This document shows positions 9,075-18,232 of a stretch of 34,161 nt of DNA, piece by piece. Made by a program: the position numbers and the translations under genes. The DNA is taken from positions 1 to 34,161 of the forward strand of contig CALUQB010000031.1 in assembly GCA_944322815.1 (NCBI GenBank). Reading direction: 5' to 3'. A model generated the notes under the pieces. That model made no database searches. It was not told the DNA's origin and was given only the letters and a program-made list of their open reading frames with translations. Source of the stretch: an uncultured Bacteroidales bacterium. GTDB taxonomy: Bacteria > Bacteroidota > Bacteroidia > Bacteroidales > UBA932. How positions within the stretch are numbered: position 1 is the stretch's first letter; each line of letters starts with the position of its first letter.

Positions 9075-12000
9075 ATGCCGACTTTTAATAAAGAAAACAA
9101 GGTTAAAAGCAATTTCGAAAGAATAAGCATCTCACTCGCTTCTCCTGAAGACATAAAGGCAAGGTCTTCAGGAGAGGTCCTGAAGCCTGAGACAGTCAAC
9201 TACAGGACTTACAAGCCTGAGAGAGACGGACTTTTCTGTGAGAAGATTTTCGGTCCTACCAAAGACTACGAATGCCACTGCGGCAAATACAAGAGAATCA
9301 GATACCGCGGAATCGTCTGCGACCGTTGCGGCGTGGAAGTGACAGAGAAAAAGGTGAGAAGGGAAAGAATGGGTCATATCGAACTCACTGTCCCGGTAGC
9401 ACATATCTGGTACTTCAAGTCATCGCCTAACAAGATAGCTGCCCTCCTCGGCATTCCTGCAAAGAAACTGGAGGCTGTCATATATTATGAAAAATATATA
9501 GTCATCAATCCTGGCAATACAGGCAAGGCCAAACTGGAGCTGCTCGCCGAAGAGGAATATCTCGACATCGTGGACTCCATGCCTGAAAACCAGAACCTTC
9601 CTGACGATGATCCTGAAAAGTTCAAGGCCGGAATGGGAGCTGAAGCCATATACGACCTTCTGAAAGAGATCGATGTGGACGAACTCGCGAAAGATCTGCG
9701 CCAGAAAATGATGAAGGAGACTTCTCAGCAGAGAAGGACGGAGGCACTGAAGAGACTGAGCATCGTGAAATGGTTCCAGGAGTCAAAAGGTATCAACAGG
9801 CCTGAATGGATGATCATGAAGAACATCCCTGTGATACCGCCTGATCTCCGTCCGCTGGTACCGCTTGATGGAGGACGATTCGCCACTTCCGATCTGAACG
9901 ACCTTTACAGAAGAGTCATCATCAGAAACAACAGGCTGAAAAGGCTGATCGAGATCAAGGCTCCGGAAGTCATTCTGAGAAACGAAAAACGTATGCTTCA
10001 GGAAGCAGTAGACTCTCTGTTCGACAATTCGAAGAAGTCAAATGCCGTGAAGAGCGAGGCCAACAGGGCACTGAAATCCCTGTCAGACAGTCTGAAAGGA
10101 AAACAGGGACGTTTCCGTCAGAACCTGCTCGGTAAACGTGTGGACTACTCGGCCCGTTCGGTCATCGTCGTCGGACCTGAACTGAACATGCACGAGTGCG
10201 GTCTGCCTAAGTTCATGGCTGCCGAACTGTACAAACCGTTCATCATCAGGAAACTGATCGAGCGCGGCATAGTCAAGACAGTGAAATCTGCGAAGAAGAT
10301 CGTCGACAGGAAAGACCCTGTGATCTGGGATATCCTCGAAAACGTGATGAAGGGTCATCCGGTACTTCTGAACCGTGCCCCTACCCTGCACAGACTCGGT
10401 ATCCAGGCTTTCCAGCCGAAAATGATCGAAGGCAAGGCTATCCAGCTGCATCCTCTTGCATGTACGGCTTTCAACGCCGACTTCGACGGTGACCAGATGG
10501 CCGTGCACCTTCCGCTCGGAAACGCGGCTATACTTGAGGCACAGCTGCTCATGCTCGGTTCGCACAACATTCTGAACCCGGCAAACGGTACTCCTATCAC
10601 TGTGCCGTCCCAGGATATGGTGCTCGGACTGTATTATATTTCGAAACCGCGTCCGGGAGCCAAGGGAGAAGGAATGAATTTCTACGGACCGGAAGAAGTG
10701 ATCATAGCCCTCAATGAAAAGGCCATCGACATCCACGCATCCATAAATGTCAGGCTGCCGAAGAACAAGACGGACCTTTCTGAAGGCTACCAGATGGTGA
10801 AGACCACTCCGGGAAGAATCATCGTGAACCAGCTGGTACCGACCGAGGTTCCTTACATAAATGAGATTCTCGGAAAGAAATCTCTCAGGAAGATCATTTC
10901 TGTGGTCATAAAGAACACCGGAATAGCCCGTACCGCGCAGTTCCTTGATGATATAAAGAACCTTGGATACACCATGGCATTCAAGGGAGGCCTTTCATTC
11001 AACCTCGGGGATGTCATCATCCCTGAAGAGAAAGAGTCACTCATCGAGAACGGCTACAAGACTGTGGAGTCCATCAAGAACAACTTCGCGATGGGTTTCA
11101 TCACGAACAACGAGCGTTACAACAAGGTGATCGACCTCTGGACTTCCATAGACAACAAGATCACAGGTATCGTGGAACAGCAGATTTCAAACGACCAGCA
11201 GGGTTTCAACCCTGTCTACATGATGCTGGATTCAGGAGCCCGTGGTTCGACACAGCAGATCAAGCAGCTCTGCGGCATGCGTGGCCTTATGGCGAAACCT
11301 CAGAAGTCAGGTGCACAGGGAGCTGAAATCATCGAAAACCCTATCATATCCAACCTGAAGGAAGGAATGACAGTGCTCGAGTACTTCATCTCTACGCACG
11401 GTGCACGTAAAGGTCTGGCGGATACTGCGTTGAAGACTGCGGATGCTGGTTACCTGACACGCCGTCTGGTCGATGTGTCCCACGATGTGATCATCAACGA
11501 GGAAGACTGCGGAACCCTCAGGGGTCTGATAGCTACGGCCATCAAGAGCAAGGACGAGATCGTGGAATCTCTCGGGGAAAGGATACTCGGAAGGACTTCC
11601 GTTCATGATATCTTCAATCCTCTGACAGGAGAACTCATACTCCCTGCAGGCGAGGAAATCACCGAAGACATAGCAGCGAAGATAGAGTCCCTGCCTATCG
11701 AACAGGTGGAAATCCGTTCGGTACTGACCTGCGAATCCCGCAAGGGTGTCTGCGCGAAGTGCTACGGAAGGAACCTGGCATCAGGCAGGATGGTAGAGAA
11801 AGGCGAAGTGGTCGGCGTGATAGCGGCACAGTCCATCGGAGAGCCTGGTACACAGCTTACACTCCGTACATTCCACGTCGGAGGTACGGCTTCCAGCACG
11901 GCTTCGGAAAGTTCCATCACTTCCAAATATGAAGGAAAGCTCGAATACGACGAGCTCAGAACCATTCAGAGAGTGGGAGACGACGGTTCGGTGCAGGATG

Positions 12001-13322
12001 TTGTGGTCAGCCGTACTACAGAGCTCCGCATCATCGACGAGAACACCGGAATCACATATTCTCAGTACGATGTACCTTACGGTTCCGTCCTCTACAAGAA
12101 AGACGGTGAGGCTGTAAAGAAGGGCGACCTGATCTGCGAATGGGATGCATACAACGCCATCACCATCATTGAAGCTGCAGGTAAGGCACGCTTCGACAGC
12201 ATGATCGACGGTGTGACATTCCGTGAGGAAATGGCTGATGAATACTCTCTGAACAGGGACAAGGTCATCATCGAGTCCAGGGACAAGTCGAAGAACCCGA
12301 CTATCAGTATCGTGGATGAAAACGGAGAGACCAAGAAACAGTACAACCTCCCTGTAGGCGCACATGTCATGGTGAACGACGGAGATGACCTGAAGATCGG
12401 TGACATCATCATCAAGATCCCTCGCGCCATCGGTAAGTCAAGCGATATTACCGGAGGTCTTCCTCGAGTTACAGAGCTCTTCGAAGCCCGTAACCCTTCA
12501 AATCCTGCCATCGTTTCCGAAATCAACGGAGAAGTCATCATGGGCAAGATCAAGAGAGGAAACAGGGAGATCATCATCAAGAACAAGTCCGGTCAGGAGA
12601 AGAGATACCTCGTGCCTCTTACCAAACAGATTCTGGTACAGGAGAACGATTACGTGAAGGCAGGAATGCGCCTTTCAGACGGAGCAGTCTCCCCTACCGA
12701 CATTCTTGATATCCTCGGCCCTATCAAGGTTCAGGAATACATCGTCAACGAAATCCAGGAGGTTTACCGTCTCCAGGGTGTTAAGATCAATGACAAGCAC
12801 TTCGAAATCATCGTAAGGCAGATGATGAGAAAAGTCCAGATCAACGACCCGGGTGATACTGACTTCCTGCCTGAAGAACTGGTGGACAAGTGGGTATTCA
12901 TGGATACCAATGACGATATCTACGGCAAGTTCATAGTGACTGACTCCGGCGATTCAGAGAAATACTCTGTAGGACAGATCATTTCAGCCCGCGAGATGAG
13001 AAGCGAGAATTCGTCTCTCGAAAGACAGGGTCTGAAGATGATGGTACTCCGCGAAGCGAAACCTGCTACAGCCAGCCAGGTACTCCAGGGTATCACACGT
13101 GCGGCATTGAAGACAAACAGCTTCATCTCCGCCGCATCGTTCCAGGAGACTACGAAGGTACTCAGCGAAGCTGCCATCAGAGGCCGCGTGGATAACCTCG
13201 AGGGTCTGAAGGAAAACGTGATCTGCGGACATGCCATTCCGGCCGGTACGGGCCAGAAAGAATTCCAGGAGATTCTTGTAGCCCCTATGGAGGAATACCA
13301 GAAGGCGATGAGTGACCTTTAG
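9075..13322 (+). CDS. rpoC: DNA-directed RNA polymerase subunit beta'
   Basis: This 1415-residue subunit carries the active-site magnesium. The motif [12 protein letters not shown] holds D469, D471 and D473. Zinc site 1 uses C67, C69, C82 and C85. Zinc site 2 uses C812, C886, C893 and C896. The bridge-helix and trigger-loop region includes [20 protein letters not shown] and [19 protein letters not shown]. The length fits Bacteroidota. It ends the housekeeping operon and is followed by a terminator at 13342-13398. Confidence 0.99.
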   Translation: MPTFNKENKVKSNFERISISLASPEDIKARSSGEVLKPETVNYRTYKPERDGLFCEKIFGPTKDYECHCGKYKRIRYRGIVCDRCGVEVTEKKVRRERMGHIELTVPVAHIWYFKSSPNKIAALLGIPAKKLEAVIYYEKYIVINPGNTGKAKLELLAEEEYLDIVDSMPENQNLPDDDPEKFKAGMGAEAIYDLLKEIDVDELAKDLRQKMMKETSQQRRTEALKRLSIVKWFQESKGINRPEWMIMKNIPVIPPDLRPLVPLDGGRFATSDLNDLYRRVIIRNNRLKRLIEIKAPEVILRNEKRMLQEAVDSLFDNSKKSNAVKSEANRALKSLSDSLKGKQGRFRQNLLGKRVDYSARSVIVVGPELNMHECGLPKFMAAELYKPFIIRKLIERGIVKTVKSAKKIVDRKDPVIWDILENVMKGHPVLLNRAPTLHRLGIQAFQPKMIEGKAIQLHPLACTAFNADFDGDQMAVHLPLGNAAILEAQLLMLGSHNILNPANGTPITVPSQDMVLGLYYISKPRPGAKGEGMNFYGPEEVIIALNEKAIDIHASINVRLPKNKTDLSEGYQMVKTTPGRIIVNQLVPTEVPYINEILGKKSLRKIISVVIKNTGIARTAQFLDDIKNLGYTMAFKGGLSFNLGDVIIPEEKESLIENGYKTVESIKNNFAMGFITNNERYNKVIDLWTSIDNKITGIVEQQISNDQQGFNPVYMMLDSGARGSTQQIKQLCGMRGLMAKPQKSGAQGAEIIENPIISNLKEGMTVLEYFISTHGARKGLADTALKTADAGYLTRRLVDVSHDVIINEEDCGTLRGLIATAIKSKDEIVESLGERILGRTSVHDIFNPLTGELILPAGEEITEDIAAKIESLPIEQVEIRSVLTCESRKGVCAKCYGRNLASGRMVEKGEVVGVIAAQSIGEPGTQLTLRTFHVGGTASSTASESSITSKYEGKLEYDELRTIQRVGDDGSVQDVVVSRTTELRIIDENTGITYSQYDVPYGSVLYKKDGEAVKKGDLICEWDAYNAITIIEAAGKARFDSMIDGVTFREEMADEYSLNRDKVIIESRDKSKNPTISIVDENGETKKQYNLPVGAHVMVNDGDDLKIGDIIIKIPRAIGKSSDITGGLPRVTELFEARNPSNPAIVSEINGEVIMGKIKRGNREIIIKNKSGQEKRYLVPLTKQILVQENDYVKAGMRLSDGAVSPTDILDILGPIKVQEYIVNEIQEVYRLQGVKINDKHFEIIVRQMMRKVQINDPGDTDFLPEELVDKWVFMDTNDDIYGKFIVTDSGDSEKYSVGQIISAREMRSENSSLERQGLKMMVLREAKPATASQVLQGITRAALKTNSFISAASFQETTKVLSEAAIRGRVDNLEGLKENVICGHAIPAGTGQKEFQEILVAPMEEYQKAMSDL

Positions 13323-13341
13323 GACCTGACGGTCAATGTTG

Positions 13342-13398
13342 AAAAGGAAGAGGGTGACCCCAAGCATTATGGCTTTTGGGTTCACCCTTTTCCTTTTT
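13342..13398 (+). terminator. Rho-independent terminator after rpoC
   Basis: A long, slightly imperfect stem pairs AAAAGGAAGAGGGTGACCCC (from 13342) with the complementary arm GGGTTCACCCTTTTCC (13378-13393), and a T tract follows. It starts 20 nt after the rpoC stop and separates the core operon from the accessory locus. Confidence 0.88.
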
Positions 13399-13491
13399 GA
13401 TTCCTGCTTTTGGCCCGTCCTCCGTCAATTAACAAAAATTTGGCGTAAGCCATACCGTAAAAGAGGAATTTTTAGTAATTTAGTGTTAGTA

Positions 13492-13499
13492 TAAAATTG
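13492..13499 (+). promoter_or_regulatory. Possible -7 element upstream of the ECF sigma gene
   Basis: TAAAATTG (13492-13499) matches the Bacteroidota housekeeping -7 consensus TAnnTTTG at all but one of its fixed positions, 14 nt before the ATG. A T-rich stretch at 13469-13474 is the only candidate for the -33 TTTG element and is a poor match. This is a weak call. Confidence 0.25.
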
Positions 13500-13513
13500 T
13501 TTTTTCAACGTTT

Positions 13514-14095
13514 ATGGAAGATAGGGCGATTCTGGAAAGTTTCAGAACTGGTGTCGGAGAAAAGGATGCTTTCGATTCCCTTTTCCGGAAATATTATCCT
13601 GCAATGTGCGTATACGCGCACAGATATGTGGATATGGAAGAGACGGAAGACATAGTGCAGGAATGTTTCGTCTGGATATGGAACAACAGGTCCGTCATAG
13701 TGGTCGACAGATCCGTACCTAACTACCTGTACAGCATGGTAAGACACAGGGCGCTTAACAACATCAGGAAGAGGAACATCGGGCAGAAAGTCTCCGAGAT
13801 GCTTCAGGAAATCAGCAAGGAAGAAATGGCTGAGAACACTTTCGATGCGGAAGAGCTGAAAAGAAGGATTCAGGAAGCGATCGAATCGCTCCCTGACCAG
13901 TATCGCGAAGCATTCACCCTGCACCGCTTTTCTGACAAGACATACAGTGAAATAGCCGGGATGTACCACGTCTCGCCAAAAACCATCGACTACAGAATCC
14001 AGCAGGCCCTGAAAATACTCCGGAGAAAACTCAGCGACTATCTCCCTGCCACTCTGCTGGCCGCCGTGATGAATCTCCTGGAAAACTTCCGATAG
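13514..14095 (+). CDS. RNA polymerase ECF-type sigma factor
   Basis: This 193-residue protein has the two-domain ECF layout. Region 2 lies at about 20-90 (FRKYYPAMCVYAHRYV, then DIVQECFVWIWNNR). Region 4 lies at about 127-180, with ESLPDQYREAFTLHRF and the helix-turn-helix YSEIAGMYHVSPKTIDYRIQ. It should direct RNA polymerase to promoters of the neighbouring glycan-utilization genes when released by the FecR-type anti-sigma encoded at 23228-24184. It is unusual that the gene lies at the far 3' end of the minus-strand block, convergent with it, instead of just before fecR. Only 24 nt separate its stop from the stop of the next gene. Confidence 0.93.
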   Translation: MEDRAILESFRTGVGEKDAFDSLFRKYYPAMCVYAHRYVDMEETEDIVQECFVWIWNNRSVIVVDRSVPNYLYSMVRHRALNNIRKRNIGQKVSEMLQEISKEEMAENTFDAEELKRRIQEAIESLPDQYREAFTLHRFSDKTYSEIAGMYHVSPKTIDYRIQQALKILRRKLSDYLPATLLAAVMNLLENFR

Positions 14096-14119
14096 ACCTG
14101 ACACGGACGCAGGGAAATC

Positions 14120-16429
14120 TCATTCACCCGGAAAATTCTCCAGAACCATCCCCTCTGCCGGAATCACCTCCAACCTGCGGCAATCCGGCTGTCGTGAAAC
14201 ATACAGATGCGTGATCTGTGACTCTGAAGGAGCGACATACAGACACCGTCCCCGACGCTCGGCCGAACAGTTGTATGTTCCTATACTGCCGTCCGCCCTT
14301 AAAACCACGAAAGCATTTGTCAGTACAGCCTCGGCCAGGAACTTGAAAACCTCGTGAACATCGTTGTCACAGGTGTTGAAAGGCTGCCACGAGGAAACCA
14401 TCTGCACATACCCCTCCCCTGCCGTGATATTCCTGAAACCGTACATATCCGGATGAGCATTCCCAAGACTCACGGCATCGAAATCAGCTCCGGGCAGCGG
14501 CCTGTCGATCTGTTTCGCCCTCACATAAGGATCCACGACAAAAGCCCAGCGCAGAACTCCGGAATCCTGATCCAGGAGCATGGAAAACGCCCCTGCCGCA
14601 TCGAAAGTCTCTGCCAGCCACCGTTCATCCTGGGTGAGAAGCCACGCATAATACGTCGCATAGGCTCTCCATGCGCTCCAGCCATGCGGAGAAGAGACCA
14701 TGTTCGGCATCATGTCCACATCGTACTGAGCCTCCCAGAACCGCAGAGTACCTCCGCGACGGCGCACATCAGGAATCCGCAGCTGTGTCAGACAGTCATG
14801 ACTCGCGAGAAGCGAAAGCATCTCCCTGACATACAGTCTTCTGAGAGAATCCGCCTCTGCACGGCTGCGAATATTCCACACGAAACCATCTGCATCCGTA
14901 CCGGCAAATTCATCTAGCAAGACAGCCAACTGTCCCATCTGCAGAGCCGAACACGACACCATCCCGTCCTCGAAAGTCATCTCCCCCTCCGTATGGAAAT
15001 CCCCATGAGCACTCACCAGCTGGTCTATCGCCCTCTTTGCCGACCCGAAATGCCTGTATGCCGATTCCTTCCATCTCAGGATGTCCTCCGGACAATGTCC
15101 GGCAGTCATCCCGGCGGCTTCTGCCAATGCTTCTGCATGTCTTTTTTCCGCCAAAGCCAATTCCAGAACAGACTTGGCGACATAAATCACCGAAGTGTAC
15201 ACCGTCCGGCCGTTCATGTAGGCTCCGTTTTCCGTCTGAGAGGAACCAATCATCCAGTCCGCAAGCCTTTCGGCCGTTTCCAGATCCTCCTCGTTTCCGA
15301 AAGCTTCGAAACGGTCCGTGAACATGCCTGTCGTGGATGCCGTGTTCTGGATTCGCCAGGCATAATACAGGGGCTCAGACCTGTCCGGCCCGTAAAGCAA
15401 ATTCATGATATGTTCGAAACGCACATTGACAGCCTGATCAAGGCTGTCATCCGGAAAATATCTGGCAGCGAGAAAGCCGGAATGGAATCCGTACCAGCTT
15501 TCGACATGGGAGGTGGCTTTCTGGCGTGCGGTCAGGACGTTTTCACGGGCCTTTCTCATGGTCCATTCCCAAGACGGATGTACGCCCGCGATGGCCGTAG
15601 CCGTCCTGCCTCCGGACGAGACTTCTACCGGATAAAGCCCGGGGCCGCCAAGTTCCAATGAATGAATTTCAGACTTTCCGCCGATGACAGATTCCCAGAC
15701 AGCGGTTTCCCCGGACGAGTATGATGTCCTTTCCATTCTGATCATCGGTATGCCGGCCACGCGGCTCATGGTCTCTTCGAAAGTCTCTCTGATATCATCG
15801 GAATCAAAGGGAATACCGTAAAGTCTCCAATGCCGGGATTCTCCCGGGGCCAGGGTCCACAGATTCCGAGGATGCCTTTCAGGCAATGGCAGAGCGTTCA
15901 TCAGGTCTATGTTCACTGCCCCGATCCTGTGCCCCCAGAACCAGTAAGGTTCCGGCTCGGGATAGCCGAGGTTGTAGTCCAAGCTCCAGGAAGCGACCGG
16001 ATCAGGAGAGGCTATCCCGAGCATTTTCCCTGACGGAGACTGGAAATATCCGTAGAAATGCGTCTTCTCGCAGAAAAGCAGGGTCGGAAAGAACTTGTCC
16101 AGCCACTCGGGATATCTGTCCATCCAGGTATCCACACCGAGCTTGAGGCCTGCCTTCACGGGCTGGAACGGGACACCTGCCGTATTGGTCAGGCATATAT
16201 CCATGATACGGCATCCTGATGAGTCGCGCAGGGTCATCTCGCAGGCGACACCATAGAGGGATGCATAGTATTTCCTGTCCGCCGTCTGCCACACCGCCAC
16301 GCTGTCCCTGCCGCCCATGTTTACATAGAAGGCATCCGGCCTGCATGAAGCCGAATCAAAAAGGCACTGTGCAGATGCCATTAAAGAAACGCACAGTGCC
16401 GGAACTGAAACTAACCACCTTTTAACCAT
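14120..16429 (-). CDS. Secreted 769-residue protein, possible alpha/alpha-barrel glycan-degrading enzyme
   Basis: I do not recognise the family with certainty. The N-terminus is a type I signal peptide with likely cleavage after residue 20 (MASA/Q), so the protein is probably periplasmic or secreted. An N-terminal half of beta-rich character (YASLYGVACEMTLRDSSGCR; SPSGKMLGIASPDPVASW) is followed by an aromatic-rich helical half, with stretches such as HGWSAWRAYATYYAWLLTQD and SWQPFNTCDNDVHEVFKFLA. This resembles six-hairpin glycosidases or polysaccharide lyases with an alpha/alpha toroid. The catalytic residues are not identifiable by eye. The start codon overlaps the stop of the upstream lipoprotein gene (TAATG), implying translational coupling. 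Confidence 0.75.
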   Translation of the reverse strand: MVKRWLVSVPALCVSLMASAQCLFDSASCRPDAFYVNMGGRDSVAVWQTADRKYYASLYGVACEMTLRDSSGCRIMDICLTNTAGVPFQPVKAGLKLGVDTWMDRYPEWLDKFFPTLLFCEKTHFYGYFQSPSGKMLGIASPDPVASWSLDYNLGYPEPEPYWFWGHRIGAVNIDLMNALPLPERHPRNLWTLAPGESRHWRLYGIPFDSDDIRETFEETMSRVAGIPMIRMERTSYSSGETAVWESVIGGKSEIHSLELGGPGLYPVEVSSGGRTATAIAGVHPSWEWTMRKARENVLTARQKATSHVESWYGFHSGFLAARYFPDDSLDQAVNVRFEHIMNLLYGPDRSEPLYYAWRIQNTASTTGMFTDRFEAFGNEEDLETAERLADWMIGSSQTENGAYMNGRTVYTSVIYVAKSVLELALAEKRHAEALAEAAGMTAGHCPEDILRWKESAYRHFGSAKRAIDQLVSAHGDFHTEGEMTFEDGMVSCSALQMGQLAVLLDEFAGTDADGFVWNIRSRAEADSLRRLYVREMLSLLASHDCLTQLRIPDVRRRGGTLRFWEAQYDVDMMPNMVSSPHGWSAWRAYATYYAWLLTQDERWLAETFDAAGAFSMLLDQDSGVLRWAFVVDPYVRAKQIDRPLPGADFDAVSLGNAHPDMYGFRNITAGEGYVQMVSSWQPFNTCDNDVHEVFKFLAEAVLTNAFVVLRADGSIGTYNCSAERRGRCLYVAPSESQITHLYVSRQPDCRRLEVIPAEGMVLENFPGE

Positions 16430-17955
16430 TATTCAGCAGCCTGGTCTGATATAATGACCTTCTTTATCTTTATGTCATCGATCCAGACAGTCTTGCCTTT
16501 CTGTGACATATCCTTACTGTCTTCGTTGAATTTATAGACCAACCGGCAGACCTTGTCCCAACGGAAAGGATTCCCGTCTTCGTCAAAAGTCCCGTCATCC
16601 ACTGATATCCATTCCAAAGCATCAAAAGTAGTGGCCTCAGAAGCATAGTCCGAAACTTTCATTTCGTCAAGAGGGATGTTCACGAGCTCCCAATCCCCTG
16701 TGGCATACTCGGAGAGATCAGAGATAATCCTGAGGCAAGGGAAACCTGCGACATGCTGCATGAATTTCACATATAATTTGATTCCAGGCTCGGCCTTGTA
16801 TGCGAACTGGAGAGAGAAGTGGGCATTCCTGTAAGCAGTCAGGTCCAGATTTCCTCTTGCATACTCGTCAGCATCGTTCCATGTCTGGAAACCTATCTGA
16901 CCCCAGTCCTGTTCGCAGGTCCATTCGAAACATTTCGTGCCTTCATAAGGATCGGCAGTGCAGGCGTCTGTATAGGAATTTCCGCCCTCGTTATCGTAAG
17001 AATCCCAGCATGCAGATGTCATACCTACGCCATTGATGGTAGTCTTGATCTCATCATCATAGTAAACAAGCGTCGGTGCAAAAGTCTCCTGAAGCTCGAA
17101 CACCTTTCCCCTGGTCATATTGATAGGCCCTTCAGGGAATTCCATAGGAAATTCGCTGGCACCTCTGGTATAGCTCATCTTCACGCCGGCATCCTTGGTC
17201 ATTCCCGGCTCCCAGGTATCGAAATATCCGGTATAGGACGACTCATCGTACTTGTAGGTCAATGTGGCAGTATAGCCTACGGCCTTTACAGGAACGATAT
17301 TCACATAATAGTCGCCTTTTTCCAGGACTGTCTCGCCGTCACCGACAGAAACCGTGGCGGAACCTCCATCACCGGCAGTGATTTTAGGCTCGCCGTCATT
17401 CCAGGAAACGCTCACCGTACCGGCGAGGATTTCACCGTTGTTGCCCTTGATGGTCACCTTGGTGACATTGTCCTCATCGAGGGTGAATTTCAGGAAACCT
17501 GTGGCGTTCTTCATGGCTATCTCTTCGGAATCAGAATAACCTATGGACAGAAGATTTTCTGCCTTGCCTGACTGCACTGCAGGAATCTCTACAGTGAGGG
17601 CATTGTTTTCAAGTTTGGCGCCTTCATCGTAAGGATAGAGTACATAGTATGCTCCCGATGCGACAGCAGAACCGTCGAACTTGTTGTCGGAGGTGAATTC
17701 GAACTTGTTGTTCGCAGCACCTTCAAAGACGGAAACACAGTCGCCTGCCGCCCAGGCATTGTCATAGCCGTCTATTCCGCTGACAGCCTCAGGAGTGAGG
17801 GTGAAAGTCATATCTTCAGGTTCACCGGTGACAGGAGGTACCGGGGTCTCGGTGCCGCCATCGTCTTTCGGGTCTTCTGCAGGACCGTCTTTCTTGCAAG
17901 ACATCACCATTGCGGCGCAGACTGCAGCCGCCAGTAAATAATGATAAATTTTCAT
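16429..17955 (-). CDS. Surface lipoprotein, SusE/F-position glycan-binding candidate
   Basis: This 508-residue lipoprotein has lipobox VMSC with acylated C20. An acidic stretch follows (KKDGPAEDPKDD), of the kind that acts as a surface-export signal in Bacteroidota. The N-terminal part (about 50-250) resembles fimbrillin-like domains (W-x-x-GD and YYVLYPYDEG patterns). The C-terminal half has the look of a beta-sandwich carbohydrate-binding module (WGQIGFQTW; GNLDLTAYRNAHFSLQFAY; DDIKIKKV). It lies downstream of susD, where SusE/SusF-type glycan-binding proteins are usually encoded, but is separated from it by the repeat element at 17984-18193. Glycan binding is inferred, not shown. Confidence 0.8.
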   Translation of the reverse strand: MKIYHYLLAAAVCAAMVMSCKKDGPAEDPKDDGGTETPVPPVTGEPEDMTFTLTPEAVSGIDGYDNAWAAGDCVSVFEGAANNKFEFTSDNKFDGSAVASGAYYVLYPYDEGAKLENNALTVEIPAVQSGKAENLLSIGYSDSEEIAMKNATGFLKFTLDEDNVTKVTIKGNNGEILAGTVSVSWNDGEPKITAGDGGSATVSVGDGETVLEKGDYYVNIVPVKAVGYTATLTYKYDESSYTGYFDTWEPGMTKDAGVKMSYTRGASEFPMEFPEGPINMTRGKVFELQETFAPTLVYYDDEIKTTINGVGMTSACWDSYDNEGGNSYTDACTADPYEGTKCFEWTCEQDWGQIGFQTWNDADEYARGNLDLTAYRNAHFSLQFAYKAEPGIKLYVKFMQHVAGFPCLRIISDLSEYATGDWELVNIPLDEMKVSDYASEATTFDALEWISVDDGTFDEDGNPFRWDKVCRLVYKFNEDSKDMSQKGKTVWIDDIKIKKVIISDQAAE

Positions 17956-17983
17956 GATCTTAAAATTTAAATCGGTTATAATA

Positions 17984-18193
17984 TTAACGTCAGTTCGACG
18001 AATTATTTTACTCAGTACCAGAGACTTCGTCGAACTGACGTTACGATTTCTTCGAAATCTCTTCTTAATCTACGTGTCACCCCTCCTAAATCCTCCCCTA
18101 CGTATGGGAGGACTTGCCTACGGACTCGTAAAACGAATCCTCTACAGAGGTAGTTCTCTGAAATTCACTGCGTTCTTTTCATCGAACTCACGT
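17984..18193 (+). repeat. 210-nt inverted-repeat element, copy 1 (MITE-like)
   Basis: This occupies most of the 277-nt spacer between susD and the downstream lipoprotein gene. It begins with the hairpin arms AACGTCAGTTCGACGAA (17986-18002) and TTCGTCGAACTGACGTT (18026-18042), a perfect 17-bp palindrome. It ends with a diverged copy of the same arm, TTCATCGAACTCACGT (18178-18193). Internal hairpins include GATTTC/GAAATC at 18045-18059 and a CCTCCC/GGGAGG pair. The inverted partner is at 33709-33919. The spacer holds no supported ORF. Confidence 0.85.
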
Positions 18194-18232
18194 AATATTA
18201 TGTGTTAATTGATATAGTGGATTCCGTCCGGA

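Noticed and set aside
11781-12365. 194-codon minus-strand ORF inside rpoC, with similar ones at 10083-10736 and 12092-12586
   Set aside because: All are antisense to conserved beta' sequence and show no domain or independent start context.
13505-14104. 199-codon minus-strand ORF covering the ECF sigma gene
   Set aside because: The plus strand encodes clear ECF regions 2 and 4. The minus frame has no domain and would only be an antisense shadow.
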